Shown: positions 25,780 to 34,760 of the stretch, piece by piece
Numbering within the stretch: position 1 is the first letter of the stretch
How the letters are laid out: each line of letters opens with the position of its first letter
Assembly: GCF_013304445.1 (NCBI RefSeq)
Contig: NZ_JAAITA010000025.1
Location: forward strand, 1 to 34,832
Direction: 5' to 3'
DNA length: 34,832 nucleotides
Source of the DNA: Blautia hansenii
GTDB lineage: Bacteria; Bacillota; Clostridia; Lachnospirales; Lachnospiraceae
Translations under genes and position numbers: made by a program
The notes under the pieces: model-generated
Databases searched by the model: none
Seen by the model: the letters and a program-made list of their open reading frames with translations, nothing else
What the model was told of the DNA's origin: nothing

Positions 25780-26538
25780 ATGGTCAGAATCATTATGAAT
25801 GGCTGTAATGGCCATATGGGGCAGGTGATTTCCGGGCTGGTATCTGAAGACGGCGGCGCGGAGATTGTGGCAGGTGTGGATGTTGCAGACAAGGGATTGT
25901 ATACTTATCCTGTATTTACGGATATAACCAAATGTGATGTGCAGGCAGATGTGATGATTGATTTTTCTTCTGCCAAAGCGGTAGACGGGGTGCTGGATTT
26001 CTGCAGGGAGAAAAAACTGCCTCTGGTGCTTTGTACCACAGGTTTATCTTCCGGGCAGCTGGAGAAAGCGGAAAAAACGGCACAGGAAACCGCAGTGCTG
26101 CGCTCGGCAAACATGTCTTTGGGAATTAATACCTTGCTGAAGCTTTTGCAGGATGCAGCAAAAGTGCTTGCAGCAGCAGGTTTTGATATGGAAATTGTGG
26201 AGCGCCATCATAATTTAAAAGTAGATGCTCCAAGCGGTACGGCTCTGGCTCTGGCAGACAGCCTCAATGAGGCCATGGATAACCAGTATCACTATGTGTA
26301 TGACAGAAGCCAGACCAGAGAAAAGAGAGATACCAAAGAAATCGGAATTTCCGCAGTCAGGGGCGGTACCATTGTCGGAGACCATGAAGTGATTTTTGCA
26401 GGTCCGGACGAGGTGATTGAATTCAGGCATACGGCTTATTCCAAAACTGTATTTGCAAAAGGCGCCGTGGAAGCGGCGAAATTCCTCAGCGGAAAACCAG
26501 CAGGTATGTATGATATGAGTCATGTAATTAACGGCTAA
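25780..26538 (+). CDS. dapB: 4-hydroxy-tetrahydrodipicolinate reductase
   Basis: A 252-residue NAD(P)H-dependent reductase, the second step of the diaminopimelate pathway. The N-terminal dinucleotide-binding loop is GCNGHMG (8-14), and CTTG lies near 85-88. The catalytic signature ERHHNLKVDAPSGTA (141-155) contains H143/H144 and K147. Length is typical of Firmicute DapB. Start ATG 25780 follows GAGGATAAAAAG. It is likely co-transcribed with dapA. No clear terminator was found between it and the small lipoprotein gene, although T-runs lie at 26590-26620. Confidence 0.97.
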   Translation: MVRIIMNGCNGHMGQVISGLVSEDGGAEIVAGVDVADKGLYTYPVFTDITKCDVQADVMIDFSSAKAVDGVLDFCREKKLPLVLCTTGLSSGQLEKAEKTAQETAVLRSANMSLGINTLLKLLQDAAKVLAAAGFDMEIVERHHNLKVDAPSGTALALADSLNEAMDNQYHYVYDRSQTREKRDTKEIGISAVRGGTIVGDHEVIFAGPDEVIEFRHTAYSKTVFAKGAVEAAKFLSGKPAGMYDMSHVING

Positions 26539-26715
26539 AAGCAGAGCTGTCACAGAAAGCGTTATAGAGAAGCAGAGACTTTTTCGGAGCGTTTTTTGGG
26601 GCAGTTTTTGTTTTATAAATTTTTATGAAAAAAATGGTTCTGTATGTCTCCTGCATAAAAAGTGTCCGGTATGCGCATATTAACAGCAGAACTTAAAAGA
26701 AAAGGAGACAATCTT

Positions 26716-27066
26716 ATGAAAAATCTAAGAAAAATATCTTTGGGGCTGCTTCTGGCTATGAGCTTCTGTGCATTGACAGCATGTGGAAACAACACGACAA
26801 AGGATAACAATGGAAATACCACGACAGAGGACGCCAGAGACAAAAACAACACCAACACCAACAGAGACACGAATGGAACGAACAGAACAGACAGCACAAC
26901 AGACGGAACAGGAAGTCGCGACGGAGTAATAGAGGATACCGGGGAAGCCATAGGAGACGGTATCGAAGATTTGGGTGAGGATATCCGTAACGGTGCAGAG
27001 GATATGGGGGGAAATACCAACGCAGCAGGAGAACGCACCCACACAGAGACAGATAATAACCGCTAG
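26716..27066 (+). CDS. Small Asn/Thr/Asp-rich lipoprotein
   Basis: A 116-residue predicted lipoprotein of unknown function. The signal peptide has lipobox LTAC. The mature part has low complexity (NTNTNRDTNGTNRTDSTTDG) and is followed by a short amphipathic acidic stretch (GEAIGDGIEDLGEDIRNGAE). It ends in a polar tail without any domain I recognise. ATG 26716 is preceded by AAAGGAGA; the frame is open further upstream but without a ribosome binding site. It stands between dapB and hpf. The disordered composition suggests a surface spacer or wall-associated peptide; no function can be assigned. Confidence 0.7.
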   Translation: MKNLRKISLGLLLAMSFCALTACGNNTTKDNNGNTTTEDARDKNNTNTNRDTNGTNRTDSTTDGTGSRDGVIEDTGEAIGDGIEDLGEDIRNGAEDMGGNTNAAGERTHTETDNNR

Positions 27067-27211
27067 ATTCTCGCAGAAACAGAGAAGTTTTGTGCTGCTT
27101 TTCTATTAAAAGTGTAAAAGAGCGCAAAACTTTTCTTTACATACAGAGTCCGGGAAAGTATTGGATTCGGTTATACAAAATATAATCAATTTCTAAATTT
27201 TCTAAAAACTC

Positions 27212-27240
27212 TTGAATTTGAGAAGGAATATTGGTATAAT
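27212..27240 (+). promoter_or_regulatory. Strong promoter of hpf
   Basis: TTGAAT (27212-27217), a 17-bp spacer and a perfect TATAAT (27235-27240) preceded by an extended TGG make a strong sigma-A promoter. The leader is about 57 nt. No sigma-B or sigma-H type element was recognised. Confidence 0.8.
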
Positions 27241-27303
27241 AAGGATACATTACAAGACCAAAGGTTCATTCTTGTAAAATACATGTAAAAGGGGTTGGAC
27301 ATA

Positions 27304-27834
27304 ATGAAGTTTGTTATAAGCGGAAAAAATATTGAGGTCACACAGGGACTGAAAAATGCAGTCGAAGATAAATTAGGAAAGTTGGAACGGTACTTCACCT
27401 CTGACACAGAAATCATGGTTACATTGAGTGTGGAGAAAGAAAGGCAGAAAATAGAAGTTACCATTCCCGTAAAAGGAAATATTATCCGCTCCGAACAAGT
27501 AAGCAGTGACATGTATGTTTCCATTGATTTGGTAGAAGAAATTATTGAAAGGCAGTTAAGAAAATACAAAAATAAGATTATTGATAAAAAGCAGAGTGTA
27601 GGTTTCCAGCCGGAATTTGTGGAAAAAGACTACGAAGAGGATACGAATGAAATTAAGATTATCCGTACCAAGAAATTCGGCTTCAAGCCTATGTATCCGG
27701 AAGATGCCTGTGTGCAGATGGAACTTTTAGGACATAACTTTTTTGTATTTCTCAATGCAGAGACAGAAGAAGTCAATGTGGTTTATAAGAGAAAAGGCAA
27801 TACTTATGGTTTGATTGAGCCGGATTTTGGTTGA
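27304..27834 (+). CDS. hpf: Long-form ribosome hibernation promoting factor
   Basis: A 176-residue long HPF that binds the 30S decoding region and dimerises ribosomes into 100S particles in stationary phase or starvation. The N-terminal YfiA-like domain is about 1-100 (KFVISGKNIEVTQGLKNAV). The C-terminal dimerisation domain is about 118-176 (KFGFKPMYPEDACVQMELLG, ending in YGLIEPDF). Both parts are intact. ATG 27304 is preferred over an in-frame TTG at 27295, which lies inside the AGGGG ribosome binding site. It has its own promoter and terminator. Confidence 0.95.
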   Translation: MKFVISGKNIEVTQGLKNAVEDKLGKLERYFTSDTEIMVTLSVEKERQKIEVTIPVKGNIIRSEQVSSDMYVSIDLVEEIIERQLRKYKNKIIDKKQSVGFQPEFVEKDYEEDTNEIKIIRTKKFGFKPMYPEDACVQMELLGHNFFVFLNAETEEVNVVYKRKGNTYGLIEPDFG

Positions 27835-27882
27835 ATCAGGTACGGAGCAGCATAAAGAATAAAAAGAAAAAAGGATAGCAAG

Positions 27883-27926
27883 AATACCGTGTATACAGTC
27901 TGAGATTGTGTATACGGTATTTTTTT
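27883..27926 (+). terminator. Terminator of hpf
   Basis: A 7-bp stem AATACCG/CGGTATT (27883-27889 with 27915-27921) continues, after a two-base bulge, into TATAC/GTATA (27892-27896 with 27910-27914). The T-run extends to 27926. It lies 49 bp after the hpf stop. Confidence 0.85.
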
Positions 27927-28043
27927 GTTTGCCAGTTATCAGGAAAATGAAATTTGGAATAAGAATAATGTTAAGTAACAAAATTAAAAGTTAACATAAA
28001 AATAGGTAAACAAACAAAAAAAAGGAAGATAACAAAAGATGAT

Positions 28044-28071
28044 GTCGTGCATGATGTGCATGGCGTTTTTT
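28044..28071 (+). terminator. Small hairpin plus T-run (terminator-like)
   Basis: An 8-bp stem with two G-T pairs (28044-28051 with 28057-28064) and a 5-nt loop is followed by T6 at 28066-28071. It lies upstream of the predicted GH85 promoter, so it is not that gene's attenuator unless a second, upstream promoter exists. It could end read-through from hpf or a short RNA made from about 27950-28070. Confidence 0.4.
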
Positions 28072-28160
28072 ACATAAAAATAAAAAGCGGAAAAATGTAC
28101 AAAAAATAAATGTAAAAACTAGGAAAAACAGATAAAATGTAAGTTGATATAAGAAAAGTA

Positions 28161-28188
28161 TTGAAAAAATATAGGGAATATGTATACT
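28161..28188 (+). promoter_or_regulatory. Probable promoter of the GH85 gene
   Basis: TTGAAA (28161-28166), a 16-bp spacer and TATACT (28183-28188) make a good sigma-A promoter. The leader would be about 57 nt, ending in AAAGGGGAAACC before the ATG. Confidence 0.6.
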
Positions 28189-28251
28189 CTAAATGTAAGG
28201 TAACAAAAGCAAAAACAATATTACTAATTATGTACCAAGAAAGGGGAAACC

Positions 28252-31200
28252 ATGAAGAAAAAAAGCTTGAAAAAGACCGTGGCTGTCATGTTGAGCGGTG
28301 TGTGTCTTGCATCGGGAGTTGCAGTTCCGGCAGATACGGTGCAGGCATCAGCTGGTCTGGGGTATTGGCCGGAGAACCTGCCCATTCCCAACCAGTATTA
28401 CTATCAAAAGGAGTCGCTGCAGCCATATGGAACCTGTCTGCAGATAGGAGAATTGAAGAACTGGAGTCCGGATAATGACCCGGATGCACGGTATAACCGG
28501 AGTTCCATTCCTCTGCGGCAGAGGTATATGGGACCCAGTGTAAATCCTCTGGCTTCCAGGGATGCCAAAGTAATGCCTCTAGCCATGTCTAACGCAAGGG
28601 CCAGTGAGGCAGAATCCCAGGGAGGAGAAGGAGATTTTGTCTATGCCTTCAATAATTTCCAGTATATAGACACCTACAATTTCTGGGGCGGTTCTTCAGC
28701 AGAAGGACCTATCTGTATTCCGTCTCCGGAGCACATTGATTCCGCTCACCGGAATGGAGTGCAGGCAACCGGTACGATTTTCATTCCGTGGGGGGATGAG
28801 GAGTATGGCGGAAGATTTGTGCGGGAACTGGTGGCGCAGGACGAACAGGGCAATTATCCATGCGCAGATAAGCTGATTGAAGTGGCTCAGTATTATGGTT
28901 TTGATGGCTATATTTTCAATGCGGAATCCGGTACAGGTGTCAGTGGGTTTAAAGAGTTTCTGGCTTATATGCAGGAGAAAGCCCCGGAAAATTTTCGAAT
29001 CAGCTGGTACAACGGAAGCGGAACGCTGGGAGCAGATTCTATTGATGCCTGGATGCAGGATGAAGACAAGCGTATTACGGATGAGTGGTGGCTGGATATG
29101 TCCGGAAACGGAAACGTAGACAGTACGATAGACGCAACTTATGAAGCAGACAGAGATAAGTGGGACATCCATTCTACCTGGGAGTACATTCCTATGCAGG
29201 ACGGTGCAAAGGGAGGAGATTACCACACGAGACTGGATAAGGACGGGAAGCTGAAGATTTCCCTTGGTATTCTGGCCCCTACGTCTACTTTAACCCAGTC
29301 GAAAAATTCGGATGACTTTATGAATGTGCAGGACCAGAAACTCTGGGTGGGACCGGATTTTGACCCGTCATCCACCAATCGCCCCGACGATGAATTTTGT
29401 GGTTTTGCCAATCTGGTAGCAGACCAGACACCGGTTCTGGGAACAGATTTCGTAACACATTTTAATCCGGGAAACGGCTATAAATTCTACGAAAACGGTG
29501 CAGTGACCGGCATGGAAAGCGGTTGGCACAACCGTTCTCTGACAGAAGTGCTTCCGACCTGGCGTTGGATTGTAGATGCCGAAGACGGCGCAAAAAAGGT
29601 GGAGCCTAAGATTGATTATGAAGATGCCTACTGGGGCGGTGCATCCATGAAAATCAGCGGTGGTTTAAGCGCAGGCAAGGCAAATCATATCAAGTTGTAC
29701 AGCACTCAGTTGGATATTACAGACAGCTCTACGTTTGAACTGGTTTACAAGACAAAGAAAAACAGCGATGTGAAACTGTCTGTGGGACTTTGTTTTGGCG
29801 ATACATATGAAGATAAGAATTTCCAGTTCTATCCCGTGGAAATTCAGGGAGATGAAAGCTGGAAAGAGGCGTCTATTCCTCTTGCAGATGAAAGCGGACA
29901 GAGGGTCAGTGCGATTTCTCTGAAACTGGAATCAGCAGGCGGTGTGGATGACTATAGCATGAATATTGGAAAGATGGGGATTGTGACAGACAAATCCCAG
30001 CCGGAAGCACCGGGAGAGATTACACTGGATGATGTGATTTATCCTACGGATTTAAGTGCAGAGGCAAGAATTTACTGGGATAAGGGGGAACATTCTTTTA
30101 TCGATATTATTCACCGTGTACGTCCGGATGGACAGGAAGAATTTGTAGGTGCTACTCCTTCCGATGCGTTCTACATTCCAAAATTCCGCAAGCTGGAAGG
30201 GGAAAAAGAAGCAACCTTTAAGATTACTTCTATCAGTGAAAATGGAATTGAGGGTGATTCCAGAGAAATTAAGATTGCATGGCCCAAAGAGGTGCCGGAC
30301 GGCTTTGGTCCCAGTGCAGAGTTGGGAGAAAATCTTGCTCTTCGAGCTCCGGCCGTGTGTGATGTGCCCTGTGCAGCAGATGGCCCGGTAGATAAAATCA
30401 ATGATGGTGTTATTCCTTCCAGCAAATGGTGTGGTACGGCAAACAGCGGAAGCGCTTATTTGGATTTGGGGAAAGAAGTGGATATCAGCCGCTGGATTGT
30501 TTATCATGCGAATTGTAGAGGAGCCGGAGAAGGTGTAAACTACAATACGGTAGATTTTGAACTTTTATATGCTCCGGATGACGGAAAGCCAGTGTTGGAC
30601 CCAACGGATAAAACTGCAGCGGAACGCGTGAAAAAGCTGAATTATAAAGAGGCAGACAAGGTAACCGGCAATAAGCAGAATGTGACAGACAGAAATCTGG
30701 ATGGGCCAATCAAAGCCCGGTATATCAAGCTGCACATTACAGACTCAGATAACAGTCCATGGTCTGCAATCCGTATTTACGAGATGGAACTGTATGGAGA
30801 AAAAGGAGAAGGCAGTGTAGCGGTGCCTACAGCTCCGCTGGAAAGAAATGTTACCGTTTATAACGAAAAGGGCAATCAGGATAAGGTGATTATTGACAAT
30901 GTGGGCATGCCTTATGCAGAAGGTTCTTATCCGAATGGAACTGTAAATGAGAAAACCGGAGTGGTATCTCTTTATGACAGCATGGATGCAAAAGAGCCCA
31001 TTGCACAGGTTCGGGCCCAGCAGCCGGATAATGTGTATAAGCAGTACGCCGTGGGAATTGCCCAGTTTGACAATCTGAAACTCAAACCAGAGGGCGGACG
31101 CCTTTGGTATTCTGTGCAGGATGCATCCACGGGGGAAACGGTTACTACTCAGCGCTCCAGTGTGGCGTATCCGCCGGAGGATGGAAAGAAAATTCCAGAG

Positions 31201-34200
31201 GCTCAGGCAAAGCTTTATGGAGAGGCAGCCGGTGTGAACCTTTCCGGTGCATACGGCGCTCTGGAAATCAGCGGACTTCCCAAAGAAGCTACAGTGAAGG
31301 TTTATGACAGCAAAGATGCCTTAAAACCCATTCTGCATTCCGCTCCTGCAGGCGAAGATAAGAAAATTCTTTTGGAGAGCGTACCATTAAAAGAAGAAGG
31401 CGGAACGGTATATTATACCATTCATGCACCTGGATATTCAGATACAGAAAGATTGGAATTGGCCTATGGAGAGGTGGGGGCGCTTCCGGCTTATCAGGGA
31501 ACCCTGGCAGAAATGGTCAATATGTATGAAAGAGGATTCTTTGAAGAAGAGTATCTGGATTCTACCTGGGGTGCGTTTGCTTCTGCACGCACAAAGGCGG
31601 CCGGACTTTTGGAAGGAAATCCTACAAAAGCGGAAGCGGATGCGGTGCGAATGGAATTGAAACAGGCAGAATGCGGGCTTTTAAAGAAAGCAGATAAATC
31701 CAGAATTCAGGAAGTATGTGCAGACTATGAAGCAAATAAAGGTCATTATTCCAAAGAAAGCTGGGAAAAATTCCAACCAGTGTTTGAAGAAGTAAAAGCT
31801 TTTGCTCAGGCAGAGGATGAAACAGATAAAATGACCATTCAGACCCAGCGGGTAAAGCTGGACAAGGCAGCCAGACAACTGGTAGAAATTGTACCGATTA
31901 ACAGCTCGGTGATTCCGGATGAAGCGCTTTTAAAAGCTATTAAGGAGCAGACGGGCTTTGAATCTGTGGACCAGTTAAGCACCTATGAGGGCACTCTGGA
32001 TTTGACCAATCTTCCAGTGAAAGACCTTACTGGTTTGGAAAAAATGGAGAAACTCAAAGGACTTATTTTAGACGGAACAAAGGTAAAAGAAGTAAATGCA
32101 AAGAATCTGCCCAAAACGCTGGAAACGCTCAGTATGAAAAACTGTGGGGGTCTGGAAACCATCGACCTGAGAAACAGCGGAATGGATAAGCTGAAACAGG
32201 CAGACATTACAGGCTGTGAAAAACTGGTTCTGGTGTATATGAATACCGGAAATCTGGAAAAACTGGAAGTTTCCGAAAATGGAAAATATGCCAATATTTA
32301 CGCTCTGGATATCAGTGGAAATAAGCTGGATTTAAGTGAGAAAACTCCAGAAGGCAAGTTGGCTGCAAAGGTGGAAGAAAATCTGAAGAAGAATCCGCCT
32401 GAAAAATTGGAGAAATATACAAATGTAACACAGGGACGGAATGTAACCGCAGACGTGATGCAGGGACGTCACGAAAAACCGGAAGTCATGGTAGATGGAA
32501 AGAAAGACCAGAATGCAGATATTTATTATCTGGATACAAATGGGAAGGCGGTTATCAATCTTGGAGAAGCAAAAGATATTTCCAAAGTGGGAGCAACTTT
32601 CCAGAAGGATAACTTCCCGGCAGAGTACAAGTGGGAATATTCCGAAGACGGAAAGGATTACAAAGAACTGGCTGCTGTAAAGAAGAATGAGAAGTATCAG
32701 ACTGAAAATACGTTAAAAACTCCGGTGAAGGCGCAGTACTTGAGATTTACTGTGTTAAACAAAGGAAAAGGAGAAGCCGTTGTGGTGGAACTGGAAGGGT
32801 TCGAGAAGAAAACCATTGCAAGTGGTGTTACCAGCGGCAATCAGAAACCGGAAGCAGTAGTGGATTATAAGACCATTCCGGCAGAACTTTCACTAAAACA
32901 GGGAAGCGAAGCGGTGGATATGCTGGACTATATGAAAAACTGCTACAAAGAAGTAAAAACAGTCAGAGGAACAAAAATTGCAGAGTTGACTGACGCAAAA
33001 TGGCTGGCAAAAGATTACGATATTGAGGCGGCTGCAAAGATGCCGGAAGGTATGAAGGTTGTGATTACCAAAGAAGATGGAAGCGCGTGTCAAAATCCGT
33101 TTGTACCTGAAAATACAGGAAACTACACGGCAGAATACCGAGTAGGAGAAGGCAAAGCACTGGCTTCGGTCAAGGTAAAAGTAACCGCGGATAAGTCTTA
33201 TCTGGAAGAGTTGGCTGCTTCCTGTGAAGGAAAGAAGGAGACGGACTACACGCCTGCTACCTGGGCCGTTTTCCAGGAAAAACTGGCAAAGGCAAAGGAA
33301 CTTTTAGAAAATGAATTTGCAGGACAGGATGAAATTGATGCGGCAGAACAGGAGCTTTCAGAGGCATTGACCGGCTTGCGGGTGAAACCGATAAAAACGG
33401 TGCTGCATGTATTTATTGAACTCGCAGAAAAAGAACTGGAAAATGCAGCAGATAAGGCGCCGGAAACCATGGATGCTTTAAATACTGCTCTGACGGAAGC
33501 CAAAACTGTTTTTGAAAATCCAAATGCAACGCAGGAGGAAGTAGATGCAGCAGGCGATAAACTGTTGGAGGCTCTGAACAAAATTCGTCCTATGGCAGAT
33601 AAAGAAAAACTTCTGAATCTGATTGCTCGTGTGGAAAGCATGGAGACAAGCGGCTATACAGATGCAAGTGTAAAGACTTTGGAAGAGAAACTTGCAGAAG
33701 CAAAAACAGTGGCAGAAGACGACAATGCCTTTGAAGAAGATGTGGAACTGGCATACAATAATCTGCTGCAGGCCGTGGCTCATCTGGAGGTAAAGGTTCA
33801 TACTGCAGAACTGGAATATGTGATAGCAAAAGCAGAAGATATTCTTGCTAAAAAGGACAAATATATTGCGGCAACACTGGAAGGTTTAAGTGAGGAAACC
33901 AAAAAGGCAAAAGAAGTTCTGGAAAAAGCGGACGCAACACAGGAAGAAGTGAATCAGGCAGCAGCAGACCTGGCATGGAAAGTCGGGAATGCAAGACTCA
34001 AAGCAGAGAAACAGGCACTTTTGGATATGCTGGAGGAGGCAGAGAAAATGGATGTTGCTCTGTACACCGAGGAAAGTGCCCGTGCCTTTACAGGGGCACT
34101 GTTGAAGACCCGTCAGGCAGCAGAGGATGAATATGCAACGCAGGCGGAAGTGGATGCGGCCGTTTCTGAACTGGATGATGCTATGACAAATCTGGTGAAA

Positions 34201-34686
34201 GCAGAACCTGAGCAGCCGGAAACAAAACCTGAGGAAGAGCAGAAACCGGAGCAGAAGCCGGAATCAGAACCTGAGGAAGAACAGCACCAAGACAAGGGAA
34301 CAGAAGAAGGGCAGCAGGAAGAAGCTAAAGAAGAGAAACTGGAAACTCCTTCCCACCAGGCTCCTTCTAAGAAACCGGTAAGCAGTACCAGAGACTATGC
34401 AGTTCGCAGCAGAAGACAGCACAGTGATAACACAGCGTCACAAAGCAGCAAAGAAGAACAGACGGAAGAGAGAAAGGAAACAAAAGAAGAAACTCTTCTG
34501 GCAAAGGGAGACGGTGAAGAGAATTCCAACAAGGAGACGGAAGACACCGCTGATTCAGAAAAGGCAGAAAAAGATAAAACTGTCCAGAAAGAAGAGAAAG
34601 CTTCTTATGGCTGGATTCTGGCGGGAGTCCTGATTCTTGCAGCAGCTGGAGGTCTGTGGTATTGGAAGAAAAAACAGAAAAAATAA
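28252..34686 (+). CDS. Giant secreted GH85 endo-beta-N-acetylglucosaminidase
   Basis: A 2144-residue cell-surface enzyme predicted to cut the chitobiose core of N-glycans. Signal peptide is about 1-32. The GH85 barrel (about 125-440) holds GFDGYIFNAE, giving N223 and catalytic E225. Then follow a jelly-roll region (about 440-585), an FnIII-like domain (586-680) and an F5/8-type C (CBM32-like) module (about 688-850). Next come two related beta-rich domains (about 859-979 and 980-1080), sharing YDS-x-DA-x-x-PI, and two FIVAR-like helical units (about 1080-1215). An LRR block (about 1216-1379) and a second F5/8-like module (about 1383-1519) precede an Ig-like region, five more FIVAR-like units (about 1646-1983) and a Pro/Glu-rich spacer. 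A membrane helix (2119-2138) and KKKQKK tail end the protein. No LPXTG is visible, so it seems held by the helix. Start ATG 28252 follows AAAGGGG. Its sugar target is inferred from the family. Confidence 0.93.
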   Translation: MKKKSLKKTVAVMLSGVCLASGVAVPADTVQASAGLGYWPENLPIPNQYYYQKESLQPYGTCLQIGELKNWSPDNDPDARYNRSSIPLRQRYMGPSVNPLASRDAKVMPLAMSNARASEAESQGGEGDFVYAFNNFQYIDTYNFWGGSSAEGPICIPSPEHIDSAHRNGVQATGTIFIPWGDEEYGGRFVRELVAQDEQGNYPCADKLIEVAQYYGFDGYIFNAESGTGVSGFKEFLAYMQEKAPENFRISWYNGSGTLGADSIDAWMQDEDKRITDEWWLDMSGNGNVDSTIDATYEADRDKWDIHSTWEYIPMQDGAKGGDYHTRLDKDGKLKISLGILAPTSTLTQSKNSDDFMNVQDQKLWVGPDFDPSSTNRPDDEFCGFANLVADQTPVLGTDFVTHFNPGNGYKFYENGAVTGMESGWHNRSLTEVLPTWRWIVDAEDGAKKVEPKIDYEDAYWGGASMKISGGLSAGKANHIKLYSTQLDITDSSTFELVYKTKKNSDVKLSVGLCFGDTYEDKNFQFYPVEIQGDESWKEASIPLADESGQRVSAISLKLESAGGVDDYSMNIGKMGIVTDKSQPEAPGEITLDDVIYPTDLSAEARIYWDKGEHSFIDIIHRVRPDGQEEFVGATPSDAFYIPKFRKLEGEKEATFKITSISENGIEGDSREIKIAWPKEVPDGFGPSAELGENLALRAPAVCDVPCAADGPVDKINDGVIPSSKWCGTANSGSAYLDLGKEVDISRWIVYHANCRGAGEGVNYNTVDFELLYAPDDGKPVLDPTDKTAAERVKKLNYKEADKVTGNKQNVTDRNLDGPIKARYIKLHITDSDNSPWSAIRIYEMELYGEKGEGSVAVPTAPLERNVTVYNEKGNQDKVIIDNVGMPYAEGSYPNGTVNEKTGVVSLYDSMDAKEPIAQVRAQQPDNVYKQYAVGIAQFDNLKLKPEGGRLWYSVQDASTGETVTTQRSSVAYPPEDGKKIPEAQAKLYGEAAGVNLSGAYGALEISGLPKEATVKVYDSKDALKPILHSAPAGEDKKILLESVPLKEEGGTVYYTIHAPGYSDTERLELAYGEVGALPAYQGTLAEMVNMYERGFFEEEYLDSTWGAFASARTKAAGLLEGNPTKAEADAVRMELKQAECGLLKKADKSRIQEVCADYEANKGHYSKESWEKFQPVFEEVKAFAQAEDETDKMTIQTQRVKLDKAARQLVEIVPINSSVIPDEALLKAIKEQTGFESVDQLSTYEGTLDLTNLPVKDLTGLEKMEKLKGLILDGTKVKEVNAKNLPKTLETLSMKNCGGLETIDLRNSGMDKLKQADITGCEKLVLVYMNTGNLEKLEVSENGKYANIYALDISGNKLDLSEKTPEGKLAAKVEENLKKNPPEKLEKYTNVTQGRNVTADVMQGRHEKPEVMVDGKKDQNADIYYLDTNGKAVINLGEAKDISKVGATFQKDNFPAEYKWEYSEDGKDYKELAAVKKNEKYQTENTLKTPVKAQYLRFTVLNKGKGEAVVVELEGFEKKTIASGVTSGNQKPEAVVDYKTIPAELSLKQGSEAVDMLDYMKNCYKEVKTVRGTKIAELTDAKWLAKDYDIEAAAKMPEGMKVVITKEDGSACQNPFVPENTGNYTAEYRVGEGKALASVKVKVTADKSYLEELAASCEGKKETDYTPATWAVFQEKLAKAKELLENEFAGQDEIDAAEQELSEALTGLRVKPIKTVLHVFIELAEKELENAADKAPETMDALNTALTEAKTVFENPNATQEEVDAAGDKLLEALNKIRPMADKEKLLNLIARVESMETSGYTDASVKTLEEKLAEAKTVAEDDNAFEEDVELAYNNLLQAVAHLEVKVHTAELEYVIAKAEDILAKKDKYIAATLEGLSEETKKAKEVLEKADATQEEVNQAAADLAWKVGNARLKAEKQALLDMLEEAEKMDVALYTEESARAFTGALLKTRQAAEDEYATQAEVDAAVSELDDAMTNLVKAEPEQPETKPEEEQKPEQKPESEPEEEQHQDKGTEEGQQEEAKEEKLETPSHQAPSKKPVSSTRDYAVRSRRQHSDNTASQSSKEEQTEERKETKEETLLAKGDGEENSNKETEDTADSEKAEKDKTVQKEEKASYGWILAGVLILAAAGGLWYWKKKQKK

Positions 34687-34715
34687 GCAGCAGTAGAAGA
34701 TAAAAGAAAGACTGC

Positions 34716-34760
34716 AGGAAAGCAGAAACCGGATTTTGCGAGGACGGCTTCTGCTTTCCT
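34716..34760. terminator. Terminator of the GH85 gene, possibly bidirectional
   Basis: A perfect 12-bp stem (34716-34727 with 34749-34760, AGGAAAGCAGAA/TTCTGCTTTCCT) contains an inner CCG/CGG pairing. It is followed by TTATTTC on the plus strand and by a T-rich stretch on the minus strand. It starts 29 bp after the GH85 stop. Confidence 0.8.

Larger units (their letters stand above)
27927..28251 (+). other. AT-rich leader region upstream of the GH85 gene
   Basis: This is most of the 417-bp gap between hpf and the GH85 gene. It is very AT rich, with no credible ORF. It holds a small hairpin with a T-run (28044-28071) and, downstream of it, the probable GH85 promoter (28161-28188). No known riboswitch is recognised. 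Confidence 0.5.

Noticed and set aside
26550-26630. Terminator after dapB
   Set aside because: T-runs are present, but the AGCGTT elements are direct rather than inverted repeats and no stable stem forms.
28161-28475. Alternative small ORF (104 codons) overlapping the GH85 start
   Set aside because: It has no ribosome binding site and runs in the wrong frame through the signal peptide and early coding region.
33190-34200. FIVAR-like repeats mistaken for a DNA tandem repeat or CRISPR-like array
   Set aside because: Units are similar only at protein level (about 65-70 residues) with diverged DNA, and lie inside one coding frame.
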